Assembly: GCA_025782575.1 (NCBI GenBank) | Contig: JALGYY010000047.1 | Location: 62,001-126,000 of the forward strand | Direction of reading: 5' to 3' | DNA: 64,000 nucleotides | Origin: a bacterium | GTDB lineage: Bacteria; Orphanbacterota; Orphanbacteria; Orphanbacterales; Orphanbacteraceae | The notes under the pieces: model-generated | Told to the model about the DNA's origin: nothing | Database searches by the model: none | What the model saw: only the letters and a program-made list of their open reading frames with translations | Made by a program: the position numbers and the translations under genes | Shown here: positions 25,801 to 34,083 of the stretch, piece after piece | How positions within the stretch are numbered: position 1 is the first letter of the stretch | Layout: each line of letters starts with the position of its first letter

Positions 25801-27718
25801 CTTCTCCCCGCTCGAAGTGATGGCGCGATGAACTCTCGAGAGTTCTGCCGACGACCAGTCGAGAGACCGAATCACGCTCAGCCAGCGAAGACGCGATCAG
25901 TAATTCGAGTGAATCCGCTGCAGTGAGCGCAATTCGGAGGCGGTCACTCGACCCGGCCATCGCCAGAGTGGAATCGATCGCCGAACGAACGAGTTCAGAC
26001 CGTGCAAGCTGAGCATCCGCCCGGCGTGCGAGGGCGTCCAGGCCTGTTGTCATTCTGGGAACCCAGATCTCATCATGTGAGCGGTTGACCAGATCAGGTA
26101 CTCGATTCGAAAATATGACAATCCAGAGGTCGAGTGCGCGTGAGAGTGAATCCTCCCACGCGAGAAGCTCTCCGGGCGGCGGAACCCCCTCCGGGTAGGT
26201 GGCGGCCCGTTCCCGGTTCGGTCCCTGCACGTAGATCGATGAAAGCGCACCCGCCACCAGCTCATTCCGGCCAGTGCGCTCTCCCATGGATTCGGATCTC
26301 TCGGCCACACGCGCTAACACCTGAGTGCGGATATCATCCAGCCTGCCCAGTGTTTCCGACACCCGGGAGAGGAGCGAATCAAGGCGAGCATTCTGAATCT
26401 CAATCAGCTCATGCACGCCGGCGGATTGTAGAATTCCGGACTCCAGATAAGCTTTCAGACGGGCCAGTCTGGACTCTTCCAGTTCAATCCGAAATCGGGT
26501 CTTCCGTAACTCCTCAGAAAGTCGGTCCCCATCCCTCTCTCGCCGGCGGGTTTCTTCCATCAGGGAAGAAGCTTCATCCGGGAATGTTATGTACGAAGGA
26601 ATAGAACGGGACCCGAGCTGGAGACGAACCGATGGGATGTTCGAGTTCTCGGGGGACTGAGTGAGATCGAGTGAGATAAGGGCGAGCGATTGAATCGATT
26701 CGACCTCCGGTGAAAGATCGATCAGAAGTGCGTCAACCGAGCCGAGTTCGGATTCCCACGCGTGCCAGAGTGAGTCGGCGAGAGATGGATCGGAGAGGCG
26801 GGCAAGCTCGCTTTCCTCATAGAACCACACCGTCTCGGCTGAGCGAAGGACGTCGTAAGCTTCATCGGGGCGGCCCGCTGAAAGGGCGATCGAGGCCCGG
26901 GCGAGAGCGGCGCTCCTGTAGTCGGAAGGGGATGGGGTATTCTGGAGTGCCCGATCCAGGTATCGGGCCGCGTCAATGGAATCGCTCTCCTCCTGCGCCA
27001 GGATGGCGAGCATGTGAGCTGCTCGAGAAGCGAAACGGGAACCGGCCGGCACGGATGCCAGCAGGTCGCGCGCCTCTTTCCTGGTCGTCTCCTGTTGGCT
27101 AGCCAGATGGAGCTTCGCCGCGTCTCGGAGCTCAGCTTCTCCCGGAGAGTCTGAGGCGTAGCCGGCCAGTCCCTCCAGAGCGCGAACGGCCGATGGTCCC
27201 CGATCTCCCGCCGCCAGCCAATCGCGAAAAAGTCCGAGCGCCGAAATGTCGCTCGGTTCAAAGCTGTCTCCCTCGTCCATCCCGGAAGCGAGGCTCGTCG
27301 GATCGAGCAGGATGGCAAACTGCTGCAATTGATCGGAGTAGAGATCATCTCTCCCCAGTCCTGCAGAAGCGCGAACAGCCGCACGGAATCCAGCATGATC
27401 GCCGAGGCGCATGGCGAGAATGGCGCGCAGAAACAGTGCCCGTGAGCGCATGGGGGATGATGGGGCCAAATCGTTTCCGTCAATCGTGATTTCCTCGAGG
27501 TGGGAGAGCGCCTCGTTCAGATTGCCCGCCCGCCACTCCAGAATCGCCTGGCGGAGAGCGAGGTCCTCCCACTCCATCGGCTCGATCGAACCGGGAAGCC
27601 CGGGGGCTGAGGCGCCTGCCGGAGAAAACAGGGCCGGCAGGAGCGATGCAATGAGCAGTGCGAACCCAGCAGTCCGTACGGACGACGGACTGCAATCTGT
27701 TTGGTGGCACGAACTCAT
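22889..27718 (-). CDS. Giant periplasmic TPR protein (AgmU/GltD-like)
   Basis: 1609 residues, the largest protein of the window. Signal peptide 1-37 (FALLIASLLPALFSPAGASA). TPR-like helical repeats run from about 50-330 and 700-1500. A coiled coil lies at about 375-470 (RRRERDGDRLSEELRKTRFRIELEESRLARLKAYL...). The C-terminal part has a block NRAAAYRIGSTLVHFADAV and DDAAAYREVLSEQAWEFDDAAEQAWEK, which I remember as conserved in large TPR proteins of deltaproteobacterial Agl/Glt-like operons (AgmU/GltD type). It would form a long periplasmic scaffold bridging motor and outer-membrane parts. Both ends overlap neighbouring genes, so its amount is tied to theirs. Confidence 0.86.
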   Translation of the reverse strand: MSSCHQTDCSPSSVRTAGFALLIASLLPALFSPAGASAPGLPGSIEPMEWEDLALRQAILEWRAGNLNEALSHLEEITIDGNDLAPSSPMRSRALFLRAILAMRLGDHAGFRAAVRASAGLGRDDLYSDQLQQFAILLDPTSLASGMDEGDSFEPSDISALGLFRDWLAAGDRGPSAVRALEGLAGYASDSPGEAELRDAAKLHLASQQETTRKEARDLLASVPAGSRFASRAAHMLAILAQEESDSIDAARYLDRALQNTPSPSDYRSAALARASIALSAGRPDEAYDVLRSAETVWFYEESELARLSDPSLADSLWHAWESELGSVDALLIDLSPEVESIQSLALISLDLTQSPENSNIPSVRLQLGSRSIPSYITFPDEASSLMEETRRRERDGDRLSEELRKTRFRIELEESRLARLKAYLESGILQSAGVHELIEIQNARLDSLLSRVSETLGRLDDIRTQVLARVAERSESMGERTGRNELVAGALSSIYVQGPNRERAATYPEGVPPPGELLAWEDSLSRALDLWIVIFSNRVPDLVNRSHDEIWVPRMTTGLDALARRADAQLARSELVRSAIDSTLAMAGSSDRLRIALTAADSLELLIASSLAERDSVSRLVVGRTLESSSRHHFERGEGLLYTLAIASDELAWIASHHPGEGTAVSSPGNMRAEAIERFSSFLAGYPDPVTRGDVRFRLASLELAKAKEDFSVRMAAFLDGPGAGTGATPFVDYGPAYDLYKSIRDQDQQFHRMDAVLFNIGMIQLDEGDHAGIAVLTRLVRHYPETEHRQEALLRLGDDSFHKKQFASSIPWFEEAARGENAEFTAIALYKTGWAHFNLESYKDGARSFRRLLDHYEEGVGSGTADLREEAREYLIHSLARAGGAGPFEELFSGEGKRGYERSILAGLSTLFRRFSLIDESVDIERLWLEKYPTDPSALLAARRLIETLDTANRKDDAMSARLDLAPRFLNGAAWSEAIKDDSLRAEGDSFAFDSYSRAALSHHVAARASGDTTDWEDALEIYEIMIATWSDESRSALLHYYAGEAAGFLGEYDSAVNHFENGVFADSLEIREDAAWQVISMLDTWYESSRGEMDTGPDSIAASLITASDRLLPVITGEKKRADVIWRAATLAYYHDRTPVALEGLERFLVLCDQDERAPVAARLLGQTYFELAEFDRAALAYERAGQIAVEHGIDSLAVAMEALVPLCLFRQAEATAISDSDRPEIAARLFEKLAADHDSYEHAATALYRAGLGFREGESPDAAVRCWTNLIDQYTDSEWVKDSRLQIASTWEEAGRPAAAARAYESFADFHGDDPDAGDALWKASKLLALAGDPAGADHIQTIYLDRFPGDVETALAVLGSRAGRELDAVGPDNPISSLMSTGAGSSHLARYQILAADHPDLSDPVLLARAGFLAGEEASNRFRQLRITHPLSESIAAKKELLDVVFAKYRTCIAMEAYPWNRAAAYRIGSTLVHFADAVRHGEPPPDLTGDDAAAYREVLSEQAWEFDDAAEQAWEKLLRQSGESNEDEGGWIGRTRRSLWPRVARRFVHMPEMDFPLVAAEARAVPVIAASDEQNEQDEHAPISGDELTLDSGSLEQPHEEKQ

Positions 27719-28536
27719 CGCACCCAGATTTTCGATGCGACACCGCTCGTTGTAATCTCGCTCGACATTCCGGTGAGGCTAAGCTCCAGAAATGTAATGC
27801 GGTCCCGCGCCGGTTCGATCGGAACGGATAGAGGGGAGTGCATCGTCCAGGCGCCCCCCTCCATTCCTACTCGAAAATCATGTTCACGCGGTTCAATGAA
27901 CTCGTGGTAGATCTTCGCCACCCCTCCCATGCGGAGTGACCCCCACGTCTCCTGATCGATCGGCACGCGCACCGTCTTTTCATCACTCCACATGAGAACG
28001 ATAGACTCCGGCGCTTCTCCGTCAGGGACGCCCCGGAGGAGAACCATGAGTGCCGTCTCCTGACGTCCCGTGAAATCCTCATCGAGCCAGGCGAGCCGGC
28101 TTTCCTGGAGACGCAGGATCTCGTCAATCCTGTCGAGTTCGGATTCGAGCCATGCGATCTCCACCACGCTTTCCAGAAGCCCCCGATCAGCAATCTCACG
28201 ATTCCCGGTTCTTGCGGCGTCCAACGACGCGAGCAGTTCCTCCATCAACCTTTGCAGCTCGAGATGGCGTGCATCGAGGGCGATTGCCCGGCCGTCCATC
28301 TCCAGCCCGTAAATCTGGCGGAGAAGATCGAGCTGGCCGCGGAGGAAGTCCTTGTTGTCTCGCAGAAATCGAAGGGACGGGCGTTTTTCCTGGTTGATCT
28401 TGACCCGCTCGACTTTCATGGTCTCTCGCGGGCTGTCTTCGGCCTGCAAGGATGAGTGCGCCCAGGTGAAAGCGAGTACGCCCACCATGAAAGTGTGCAG
28501 CTGTCGCCAATTCCTCTGCCCGACCTTGCGGCTCAC
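27715..28536 (-). CDS. Secreted coiled-coil protein of the motor operon, unknown function
   Basis: About 273 residues. The start is a GTG at 28536 with GGAGGGG five bases upstream, one base after the preceding stop; earlier ATGs would overlap that gene and lack spacing. Signal peptide: RNWRQLHTFMVGVLAFTWAHSSLQA. The mature part is mainly helical and charged (SLRFLRDNKDFLRGQLDLLRQIYGLEMDGRAIALDARHLELQRLMEELLASLD, then SVVEIAWLESELDRIDEILRLQESRLAWLDEDF), followed by a beta-rich C-terminal domain (ETALMVLLRGVPDGEAPESIVLMWSDE, about 160-270). I do not recognise a family. Position argues for a structural partner of the TPR protein directly downstream, with which it overlaps by four bases. Confidence 0.78.
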   Translation of the reverse strand: MSRKVGQRNWRQLHTFMVGVLAFTWAHSSLQAEDSPRETMKVERVKINQEKRPSLRFLRDNKDFLRGQLDLLRQIYGLEMDGRAIALDARHLELQRLMEELLASLDAARTGNREIADRGLLESVVEIAWLESELDRIDEILRLQESRLAWLDEDFTGRQETALMVLLRGVPDGEAPESIVLMWSDEKTVRVPIDQETWGSLRMGGVAKIYHEFIEPREHDFRVGMEGGAWTMHSPLSVPIEPARDRITFLELSLTGMSSEITTSGVASKIWVR

Positions 28537-28537
28537 T

Positions 28538-29125
28538 TCATCCCCTCCACTTCCGAACGACATCTCCTGACTCCGCGTCAACGACGACGAAGAGGGAGGC
28601 CGCGTTCGTTGCTGTGTAGACGAACGCCCATGTCGCTCTGTTCGGGTTCTTGTCGTGCAGAACGCCACGGACGAGAAGCATCGTGCTCAACTCCCCCTGT
28701 TCCTTCATTCTGAATTCGGTTCCCCCATCTTCTTCCGCGGCCAGAAAGGCCTCGCCGCTGTCGATCCAACGGTCGGGGAGCGGGGGCGCATCAAATACGA
28801 AACCGAGGTCGGAAGCCTTCCGGATCTTTCCTCCCTCGACCGCATACACTTGATATTTCTCGAGGGACGAAGAGGCGAAGAGATAGCCCCACTGGGAGGC
28901 GGATCCGCCCGTGCTGGGCGAGTCATCGTTTTCGATGTAAATCAGCCGGGCATCCTCGGCCCAGGTGAGGGCCGCGTCCGCGGCGAGGTCGAGACCGTCG
29001 CGCGCACTGAAGGGGGGGGAGCCCGCGCTGACCTGGATGGCCGACGTTGCGAGTAGCCCCACTCCCGCGAGAACGAGCAGCCCATAACGACGGGACGGCT
29101 TCTTAGAGAGCGTATGGACAGACAA
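28538..29125 (-). CDS. Small secreted protein of the motor operon, unknown function
   Basis: 195 residues from a TTG start with AGGAGG eight bases upstream. Signal peptide RRYGLLVLAGVGLLATSAIQVSAG. The mature region begins ARDGLDLAADAALTWAEDARLIYIEND and ends ATNAASLFVVVDAESGDVVRKWRG, which reads like a PepSY-like alpha/beta layout, but the match is weak. PepSY domains act as periplasmic inhibitors or regulators. It is placed between the SH3/barrel protein and the coiled-coil protein with gaps of 15 and one bases, so it is surely co-translated with them. Function unknown. Confidence 0.75.
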   Translation of the reverse strand: MSVHTLSKKPSRRYGLLVLAGVGLLATSAIQVSAGSPPFSARDGLDLAADAALTWAEDARLIYIENDDSPSTGGSASQWGYLFASSSLEKYQVYAVEGGKIRKASDLGFVFDAPPLPDRWIDSGEAFLAAEEDGGTEFRMKEQGELSTMLLVRGVLHDKNPNRATWAFVYTATNAASLFVVVDAESGDVVRKWRG

Positions 29126-29140
29126 ATTCAGGTCCTCCTG

Positions 29141-29950
29141 CTAGTAAAGAAATGACATGCCCATGGTGAACACATAGTTTTCGTTTTCCCTCCGAGCGGA
29201 ACCGGAACCGGATCGGAATCTGTAGTTCCTTAGATCCCAGCGGAGAGCCACTTTTTTGCTTACATAGAAGAGCGCGCCCGCTCCGTAGTTCGTGCTCGGT
29301 TCGGTTTTGCCGCGGAAGATGCTCGATCCGATTCCTGCGCCGAGGAAGGGGACCACCCGGCGGCCGGGAAGAATGAGAACGTTCGCGTTCATCTCGTAGG
29401 TGAGCATGTGAAACTCCTCTTCCTCGAGGGTGAGGTTGAAGAGAGACTCCACGATTTCCTGGGGCCGGTTGACATGGGTCCAGCCGACTCCTCCCTCGAG
29501 TTGGACGAAGTCGAAAAGGTAATAGCCGAGACGCCCGCCCGCTGTAAGGGAGTTTGACTTTTCGTCGAACGCGTAGCCTCCGACAAAACCGGATAGAACG
29601 AAGCTGCCGATTCGCGAGTAGAGCCGTGGATTGGGGCGGAATTCCAAGCCGGACAGGTCGTCGAATTCGTGGCAGAGTGACGAATGGACCCAAGCTGTTT
29701 CCGTTTCGGACAGCCGGATATTGTTCCAGTCGCCACTCTTCGCGATCACCCGGAACGTCGCCCCCTTTGGAAGAACCGCGGCGATGGCGAAGTGATTGCC
29801 TGGTCCGCTTCGAACGACGTTGTGATCTCCATAGGCGAGCATGACCTTACGGATCGGGCCGCCGGAATCACCCGCTGCCGCCGGCACCGCGGCGAAAATC
29901 GATGCGAAAAGCAGTGGGAGGAGAACCAGACAATACAAACGTCGCTTCAT
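29141..29950 (-). CDS. Outer-membrane beta-barrel protein with N-terminal SH3-like domain
   Basis: 269 residues. Signal peptide 1-26. Residues about 33-95 form a bacterial SH3-like domain (DHNVVRSGPGNHFAIAAVLPKGATFRVIAKSGDWNNIRLSETETAWVHSSL), which typically binds peptidoglycan or peptides. Residues about 110-269 are an eight-stranded barrel-type outer-membrane domain (IGSFVLSGFVGGYAFDEKSNSLTAGGRLGYYLFDFVQLEGGVGWTHV..., ending MGMSFLY with terminal aromatic). The barrel resembles the OMP family found in myxobacterial Glt clusters. It is well suited to fix the motor complex to peptidoglycan and outer membrane. Its start overlaps the upstream stop (ATGA). Confidence 0.86.
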   Translation of the reverse strand: MKRRLYCLVLLPLLFASIFAAVPAAAGDSGGPIRKVMLAYGDHNVVRSGPGNHFAIAAVLPKGATFRVIAKSGDWNNIRLSETETAWVHSSLCHEFDDLSGLEFRPNPRLYSRIGSFVLSGFVGGYAFDEKSNSLTAGGRLGYYLFDFVQLEGGVGWTHVNRPQEIVESLFNLTLEEEEFHMLTYEMNANVLILPGRRVVPFLGAGIGSSIFRGKTEPSTNYGAGALFYVSKKVALRWDLRNYRFRSGSGSARRENENYVFTMGMSFLY

Positions 29951-30651
29951 GATCGGTGTTCCCTCTCTTCATGGCTCGTGACGGCGTGCCAGGTCAGGCC
30001 GGCCCGAAAGGTCCAGCTGGCGATGGTTTCTCTCCCGGAAACGATGCTGTTTCCGGCGCGATGGTTTGTCTGGAGCCCGAAAAAATAACGCTCAGCGGAA
30101 AAATCGAAGCCGACCGATCGAAACAGGGGACCGTGAGCGGCGAGGCCCATTCCACTCGTCCATTCGGTGATTGCTTGCAGATCGACGACGATGGGAGGCT
30201 CTCCCGCTATTTCATATGTGATGTGGTCGGGCGAATAATCGATGCGTAAGAGGCCGACCGATCCCGTTGCCAGAACATCGACTGAAAAGAGCCGGACCAC
30301 TCCGACTCGTGATGCAAGCTCGATGGCGGAAAGAGAGACATCGGGAGAGAGAGCGGTATCGAGTGCTCCGCCTGATTGAACTGTGTTCGCCCGCCAGACC
30401 CTGGGACCGGCAGCCCACCTGCCTCGTCCGATCTCCGCGGCCAATCCATATTGGAGGATCGGGCCTGTATCCCAGCCGTATCGATGAAGCCGGGCGTCCA
30501 GATAGAGCGCCCCCGACCAGGGGGTCATGGTGATGCGAACAGGAGCCGGTGGCCCTTCTCTCTCCGCAGCTGCAGGCCACGCGAAAAGAAGAGCGGCGGC
30601 AAGAGCCGTCAAGGCGGCGCACGATTTTTGAACGGACAGATAACTCATCAT
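29947..30651 (-). CDS. Putative outer-membrane beta-barrel protein
   Basis: 234 residues with a signal peptide (CAALTALAAALLFAWPAAAE) and alternating hydrophobic/polar strands (RITMTPWSGALYLDARLHRYGWDTGPILQYGLAAEIGRGRWAAGPRVW..., SVGFDFSAERYFFGLQ, WTFRAGLTWHAV) that suggest an eight- to ten-stranded barrel. No conserved family was recognised. It starts with two adjacent ATG codons, GGGAGGAG lying seven bases before the first. It follows a lipoprotein gene by 24 bases and overlaps the SH3/barrel gene. It may be the GltA/B/H-like barrel of the complex, an assignment by position only. Confidence 0.75.
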   Translation of the reverse strand: MMSYLSVQKSCAALTALAAALLFAWPAAAEREGPPAPVRITMTPWSGALYLDARLHRYGWDTGPILQYGLAAEIGRGRWAAGPRVWRANTVQSGGALDTALSPDVSLSAIELASRVGVVRLFSVDVLATGSVGLLRIDYSPDHITYEIAGEPPIVVDLQAITEWTSGMGLAAHGPLFRSVGFDFSAERYFFGLQTNHRAGNSIVSGRETIASWTFRAGLTWHAVTSHEEREHRS

Positions 30652-30675
30652 GCTGTGACTCCTCCCGTTCCGGCT

Positions 30676-31263
30676 CTATTCGATGGTCCAGGTCACTCCG
30701 GCCGCCAGGATCTTCGCTTCGGTAGAAAGAAATGGATTGATCACTGTGGAGTCGGCCCCCGATTCCAGTTCGATGTCCTCGATATCTTCCGCCATGTAAA
30801 GAAGCAGGAAAGCCGTCCCCGGACCCGGAATGGTCGCATCGAATCGGAAGTTCACTTCCCGAATGAGATAGTCGAAGCCGGTTACAAGAACGGTTTCATT
30901 CGCTATCGAGATCGAGTTCTCCAGAATCATGTCAATCTGTCTGACCGACTCGAGGCGGGGATCGACGGCGTCGAGTGCGAAGTCGGCCGATTCAAGTGTG
31001 TCGCTCCATCGAACCTCCGCTACCGCTGAACTCGTCAGTATTTCCCTGAAAGTAATCCTCCCCTTCATGGAGACGGAAACAGGAGCACCGGAGGTGATGG
31101 GACGATCGGTCCCCGGCGCGGCTTCCAGAATCTCGAGCTTGGTCCATGTCTCTTCGACTGGAGGTGTGGTCAGACATCCACCCAGAAAAATGGCACAGAG
31201 TACGGGCACAATTCCCTGCCATCTCTTGTGCCATTCGGTTGTTTCGCCTGACCGGTTCGTCAT
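30676..31263 (-). CDS. Lipoprotein, unknown function
   Basis: About 195 residues from the ATG at 31263, which overlaps the stop of the NHL-protein gene as ATGA. A type II signal (GIVPVLCAIFLGGC, Cys30) is followed by a beta-rich domain (SVSMKGRITFREILTSSAVAEVRWSDTLES, DMILENSISIANETVLVTGFDYLIREVNFRFDATIPGPGTAFLLLYMAEDIE). Upstream in-frame codons back to 31389 would read through the neighbouring gene and lack a signal, so they are excluded. No family recognised. Its position between the NHL propeller and the barrel proteins suggests it bridges them at the outer membrane. Confidence 0.75.
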   Translation of the reverse strand: MTNRSGETTEWHKRWQGIVPVLCAIFLGGCLTTPPVEETWTKLEILEAAPGTDRPITSGAPVSVSMKGRITFREILTSSAVAEVRWSDTLESADFALDAVDPRLESVRQIDMILENSISIANETVLVTGFDYLIREVNFRFDATIPGPGTAFLLLYMAEDIEDIELESGADSTVINPFLSTEAKILAAGVTWTIE

Positions 31264-32909
31264 CGAATCAGCACCATTTTTGTACGCCGTTCTTCGTCGC
31301 CTAGATCGAGACGTGCCGTATAGATTCCGGACGCCACAGGTTGCCCCGTATCGTTCCGCCCGTCCCATACAAGAGAGTGTTTCCCCCAATCGAGCGGACC
31401 GTTCTGCAGTGTTCGGACCATCCGGCCACCTATGTCGTATATGCTCAGGTTAACGTGCAGATCCTGGCCGGCTCTCACTTCGAAGCGAATGGTCGTTACC
31501 GGATTGAACGGATTCGGGGTGGCCACCAGGAGAGAGGAGCGTGCCGGGGCACTGTCACTGCCTGAACCATAGGAGAACCGGGCTTCCATCTCGCCGCCAC
31601 TACCCTGGTCGTAACTCGAATATGCGACGATTCGAAGAACCATCTCTCCATGTGAACTCCGACCGACCAGGTCGTCGACCGGAATCCGGAATTGCTGAGA
31701 TCCTGCATCCAGCACTCCCAATTCGTATTCGATGAGAGAGGCGTTCGTCCTTTCGTCGATGATCACCGCCCGTACGTCGGCACGATCGGTGAGCACATAA
31801 TCGGCTGACACCGTCTTCCCCGATCGAACGGAAAGACCTTTTACCTCTACACCGAAGTGAGCGAGACGAAGTCCGCTCGCGGCCGTCCACTCCTCCACCA
31901 GCACCCCGCTTCCCTGGCCGGCGCGAACCGTCCGCCCACTCCGGTGGTCGGTTACTCGCAGGAAAGGTATATGAAAGCTTCTCGGTCGATTGATCCCGTC
32001 TGTCCACTCCGCCACTTTCGAAAAGTCGGCCCCATACTTGACGACCCGGCCGTGCTGCGGTGATGTGGCGTATAGATTTCCCCAGTGGTCCGAGTCGAGT
32101 GAAGTGATAACTCCCGAGTCCCCCTTCCATGACGCATGCCATGTAAGCCTTTCCCCGTCGTCAACGAGGCGTACGAAGCGCCCGTTATGAGCATCAGCGA
32201 CAAAAACGTCGGAAGTATTCACACCGTCGAACCGCCCGACCGCGATGGCGCTCGGCCCGGCGAAACGACCCGGCCCGCTCCCGAGAGCACCGATCTCGCC
32301 GGCAAATACCGCCCCTGATTCCAGAAGGGAAAATCTGACGACACGATTCTTCCCCATGTCGGCGACATAGATCACATCATCGCTCGGGTCATCAGGGGTC
32401 CCTCTGTCCGAGTGAGTTACGTCATACGGACGGGCGAGACCGCTGATCTCGTAGAGAGGATGTAACCGGGCCCGGTCGAACTCGCTGGAAGTGCGGAAGA
32501 CGAGGATGCGGCGATTGCCTGAGTCTGCCACGTACAGATTTCCCTCGGCATCAACAGCCATGCCGCGGGGAGAGTCGAGCTTACCGAAGATTGTTCCTTC
32601 GCCGTTCCAGGCGTCGAAGCCCTTCCCGATCTCGCCGAACAGAATTCGATTCCATTCCGGGTCGGAGACGAATAGGAAGCAACGTGATTCCACATACGGG
32701 AAACCGTCATAGATATCCGTTTGCCCGACTACGACACCGTCGTACGGCGTGCCGAACAGGTCCCGGTCGAGTGTCTCCCTCGCCAGGCTTCGAGTAATCA
32801 CTTCCACGTTTCCCTCGCCGAACAGGGGCGCCGGCACAAAAGAGCCCGCGCTCACACCGGTTGCGAGAATCGCCCCCGACAGCACCAAGGTTCCGATCAT
32901 TCGTTTCAT
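31260..32909 (-). CDS. Secreted NHL-repeat beta-propeller with FlgD-like C-terminal domain
   Basis: 549 residues. Signal peptide 1-21. Residues about 90-320 contain NHL-type blades, the clearest being FGKLDSPRGMAVDAEGNLYVADSGNRRILVFR, with further ones ending VIYVADMGKNRVVRF and VFVADAHNGRFVRLVDD. A beta-sandwich follows (350-450). The last 85 residues form the FlgD-Ig/type-A-sorting-like domain (TPNPFNPVTTIRFEV, SLVWDGRNDTGQPVASGIYTARL, MVLIR). It is probably exported to the surface and may be an adhesin or ligand sensor for the complex. ATG at 32900 (residue 4) has better spacing from GAGGAG than the one at 32909, so three residues may be extra. Confidence 0.87.
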   Translation of the reverse strand: MKRMIGTLVLSGAILATGVSAGSFVPAPLFGEGNVEVITRSLARETLDRDLFGTPYDGVVVGQTDIYDGFPYVESRCFLFVSDPEWNRILFGEIGKGFDAWNGEGTIFGKLDSPRGMAVDAEGNLYVADSGNRRILVFRTSSEFDRARLHPLYEISGLARPYDVTHSDRGTPDDPSDDVIYVADMGKNRVVRFSLLESGAVFAGEIGALGSGPGRFAGPSAIAVGRFDGVNTSDVFVADAHNGRFVRLVDDGERLTWHASWKGDSGVITSLDSDHWGNLYATSPQHGRVVKYGADFSKVAEWTDGINRPRSFHIPFLRVTDHRSGRTVRAGQGSGVLVEEWTAASGLRLAHFGVEVKGLSVRSGKTVSADYVLTDRADVRAVIIDERTNASLIEYELGVLDAGSQQFRIPVDDLVGRSSHGEMVLRIVAYSSYDQGSGGEMEARFSYGSGSDSAPARSSLLVATPNPFNPVTTIRFEVRAGQDLHVNLSIYDIGGRMVRTLQNGPLDWGKHSLVWDGRNDTGQPVASGIYTARLDLGDEERRTKMVLIR

Positions 32910-32940
32910 CTCCTCAATCCCACCTTCCCATCAACATCCC

Positions 32941-34083
32941 CTAGAAGTTCACGGCGAACCCGGACTCGAAAATGTTCGCCGAAAAGTTGTTGCTGTTGAA
33001 ATAGCGCTCGTAACGAACGATGAGTCTCGGCTGCCGAATGGTACGAAAACCGTAAATGGACGAACCGAGTGCCCAGTCGACATGAGTGCCGAACAGGTGG
33101 GCTGTAAACGAGGTCATCCGATAGTCGCCCGAACGGTAGCCGCCGATCCCCTCGGAGGCCTCATACTCATCACGATAGAACCAGGCCTCATCCTGCTCGT
33201 AATACCGGTACCGATAGCGGACGATGACGTTCTTGTTCAGGTATTGGTTCAGCCGCGCACCAAGCGTGTGGGATTCGATCCCCCAGTCATCGGTGTAGTA
33301 CTTGTAGCTGAGGTGAACACTCGATTCGTTAGTGAAGTACCGATTGAGTTTCAGAAAGAAATCTCGTCGCGATCGAACGTCCGGGTGAACCTCAGGCTCG
33401 GTACCGCCACCGGCGTTCACATTGCGGTAGGGGCTGTGCTGTAGACCCCGCACTTCGTTCACCTCTGCGCCGATTCTAATGAGGGTCCCGGGTGTGACCA
33501 CCTGGGTCGCCACGAGATTCAGGTAGGTGTTCGTTCGCGAATCGTCTCCACCGGGCGTGTCGTCGTCAGCAAGCGGATCGATGCGATCCCAGCCGTAAGA
33601 TGATCCTGCCGAGAGATTGAGCGATTCCGATAGAAAGTCTCGATTCAGGTTCCCGGATACCTGCTGGGCAAGGTAATCCTCTTCGATCGAAACGTAATAA
33701 CCGGCATCGGTGAAACCGTAGTCAATGCTCGCAGTAACCACGTCACGTGCTTTTTCGTACGGCTCGAAGGCGCTGAGGTCGCCGGCTACGGGACGGCTTG
33801 CGCTCGTGATCGCGTCGGCCGCCTCGTCGGATCCGGGAGCGGCGTCGACAGGGGGTATTACCACTGTCTCATTGTTCCAGACAAAATAGAGGTCGGCGTT
33901 GTTCTTCAGGTTGATCCCATAGTCGTAGTAATGGGAGTAGACGCGAATATCATCGGAATCGGCGAAATAGTGAAACGTGTATGTCGCCCCCTGCTGGTCG
34001 ACGGCAGATTCCCCCGCAAGCGTACGTGCAGCGAAAGCTGTCAATGCGATTGTCACGATTCCGATCTCCTTGCAGACCTTCAT
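32941..34083 (-). CDS. DUF3570 outer-membrane protein
   Basis: About 380 residues from the ATG at 34083, which overlaps the stop of the DUF4266 gene. Signal peptide IGIVTIALTAFAARTLAGE. The sequence is rich in aromatic-alternating strands with the family's feature YTFHYFADSDDIRVYSHYYDYGINL early on and repeated stretches such as NKNVIVRYRYRYYEQDEAWF and RLIVRYERYFNSNNFSANIFESGFAVNF with terminal Phe, so a large barrel of 14-16 strands. DUF3570 genes are commonly next to DUF4266 and a thioredoxin, as here; their function is not established. Upstream codons to 34149 would run through DUF4266 and are rejected. Confidence 0.87.
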   Translation of the reverse strand: MKVCKEIGIVTIALTAFAARTLAGESAVDQQGATYTFHYFADSDDIRVYSHYYDYGINLKNNADLYFVWNNETVVIPPVDAAPGSDEAADAITSASRPVAGDLSAFEPYEKARDVVTASIDYGFTDAGYYVSIEEDYLAQQVSGNLNRDFLSESLNLSAGSSYGWDRIDPLADDDTPGGDDSRTNTYLNLVATQVVTPGTLIRIGAEVNEVRGLQHSPYRNVNAGGGTEPEVHPDVRSRRDFFLKLNRYFTNESSVHLSYKYYTDDWGIESHTLGARLNQYLNKNVIVRYRYRYYEQDEAWFYRDEYEASEGIGGYRSGDYRMTSFTAHLFGTHVDWALGSSIYGFRTIRQPRLIVRYERYFNSNNFSANIFESGFAVNF

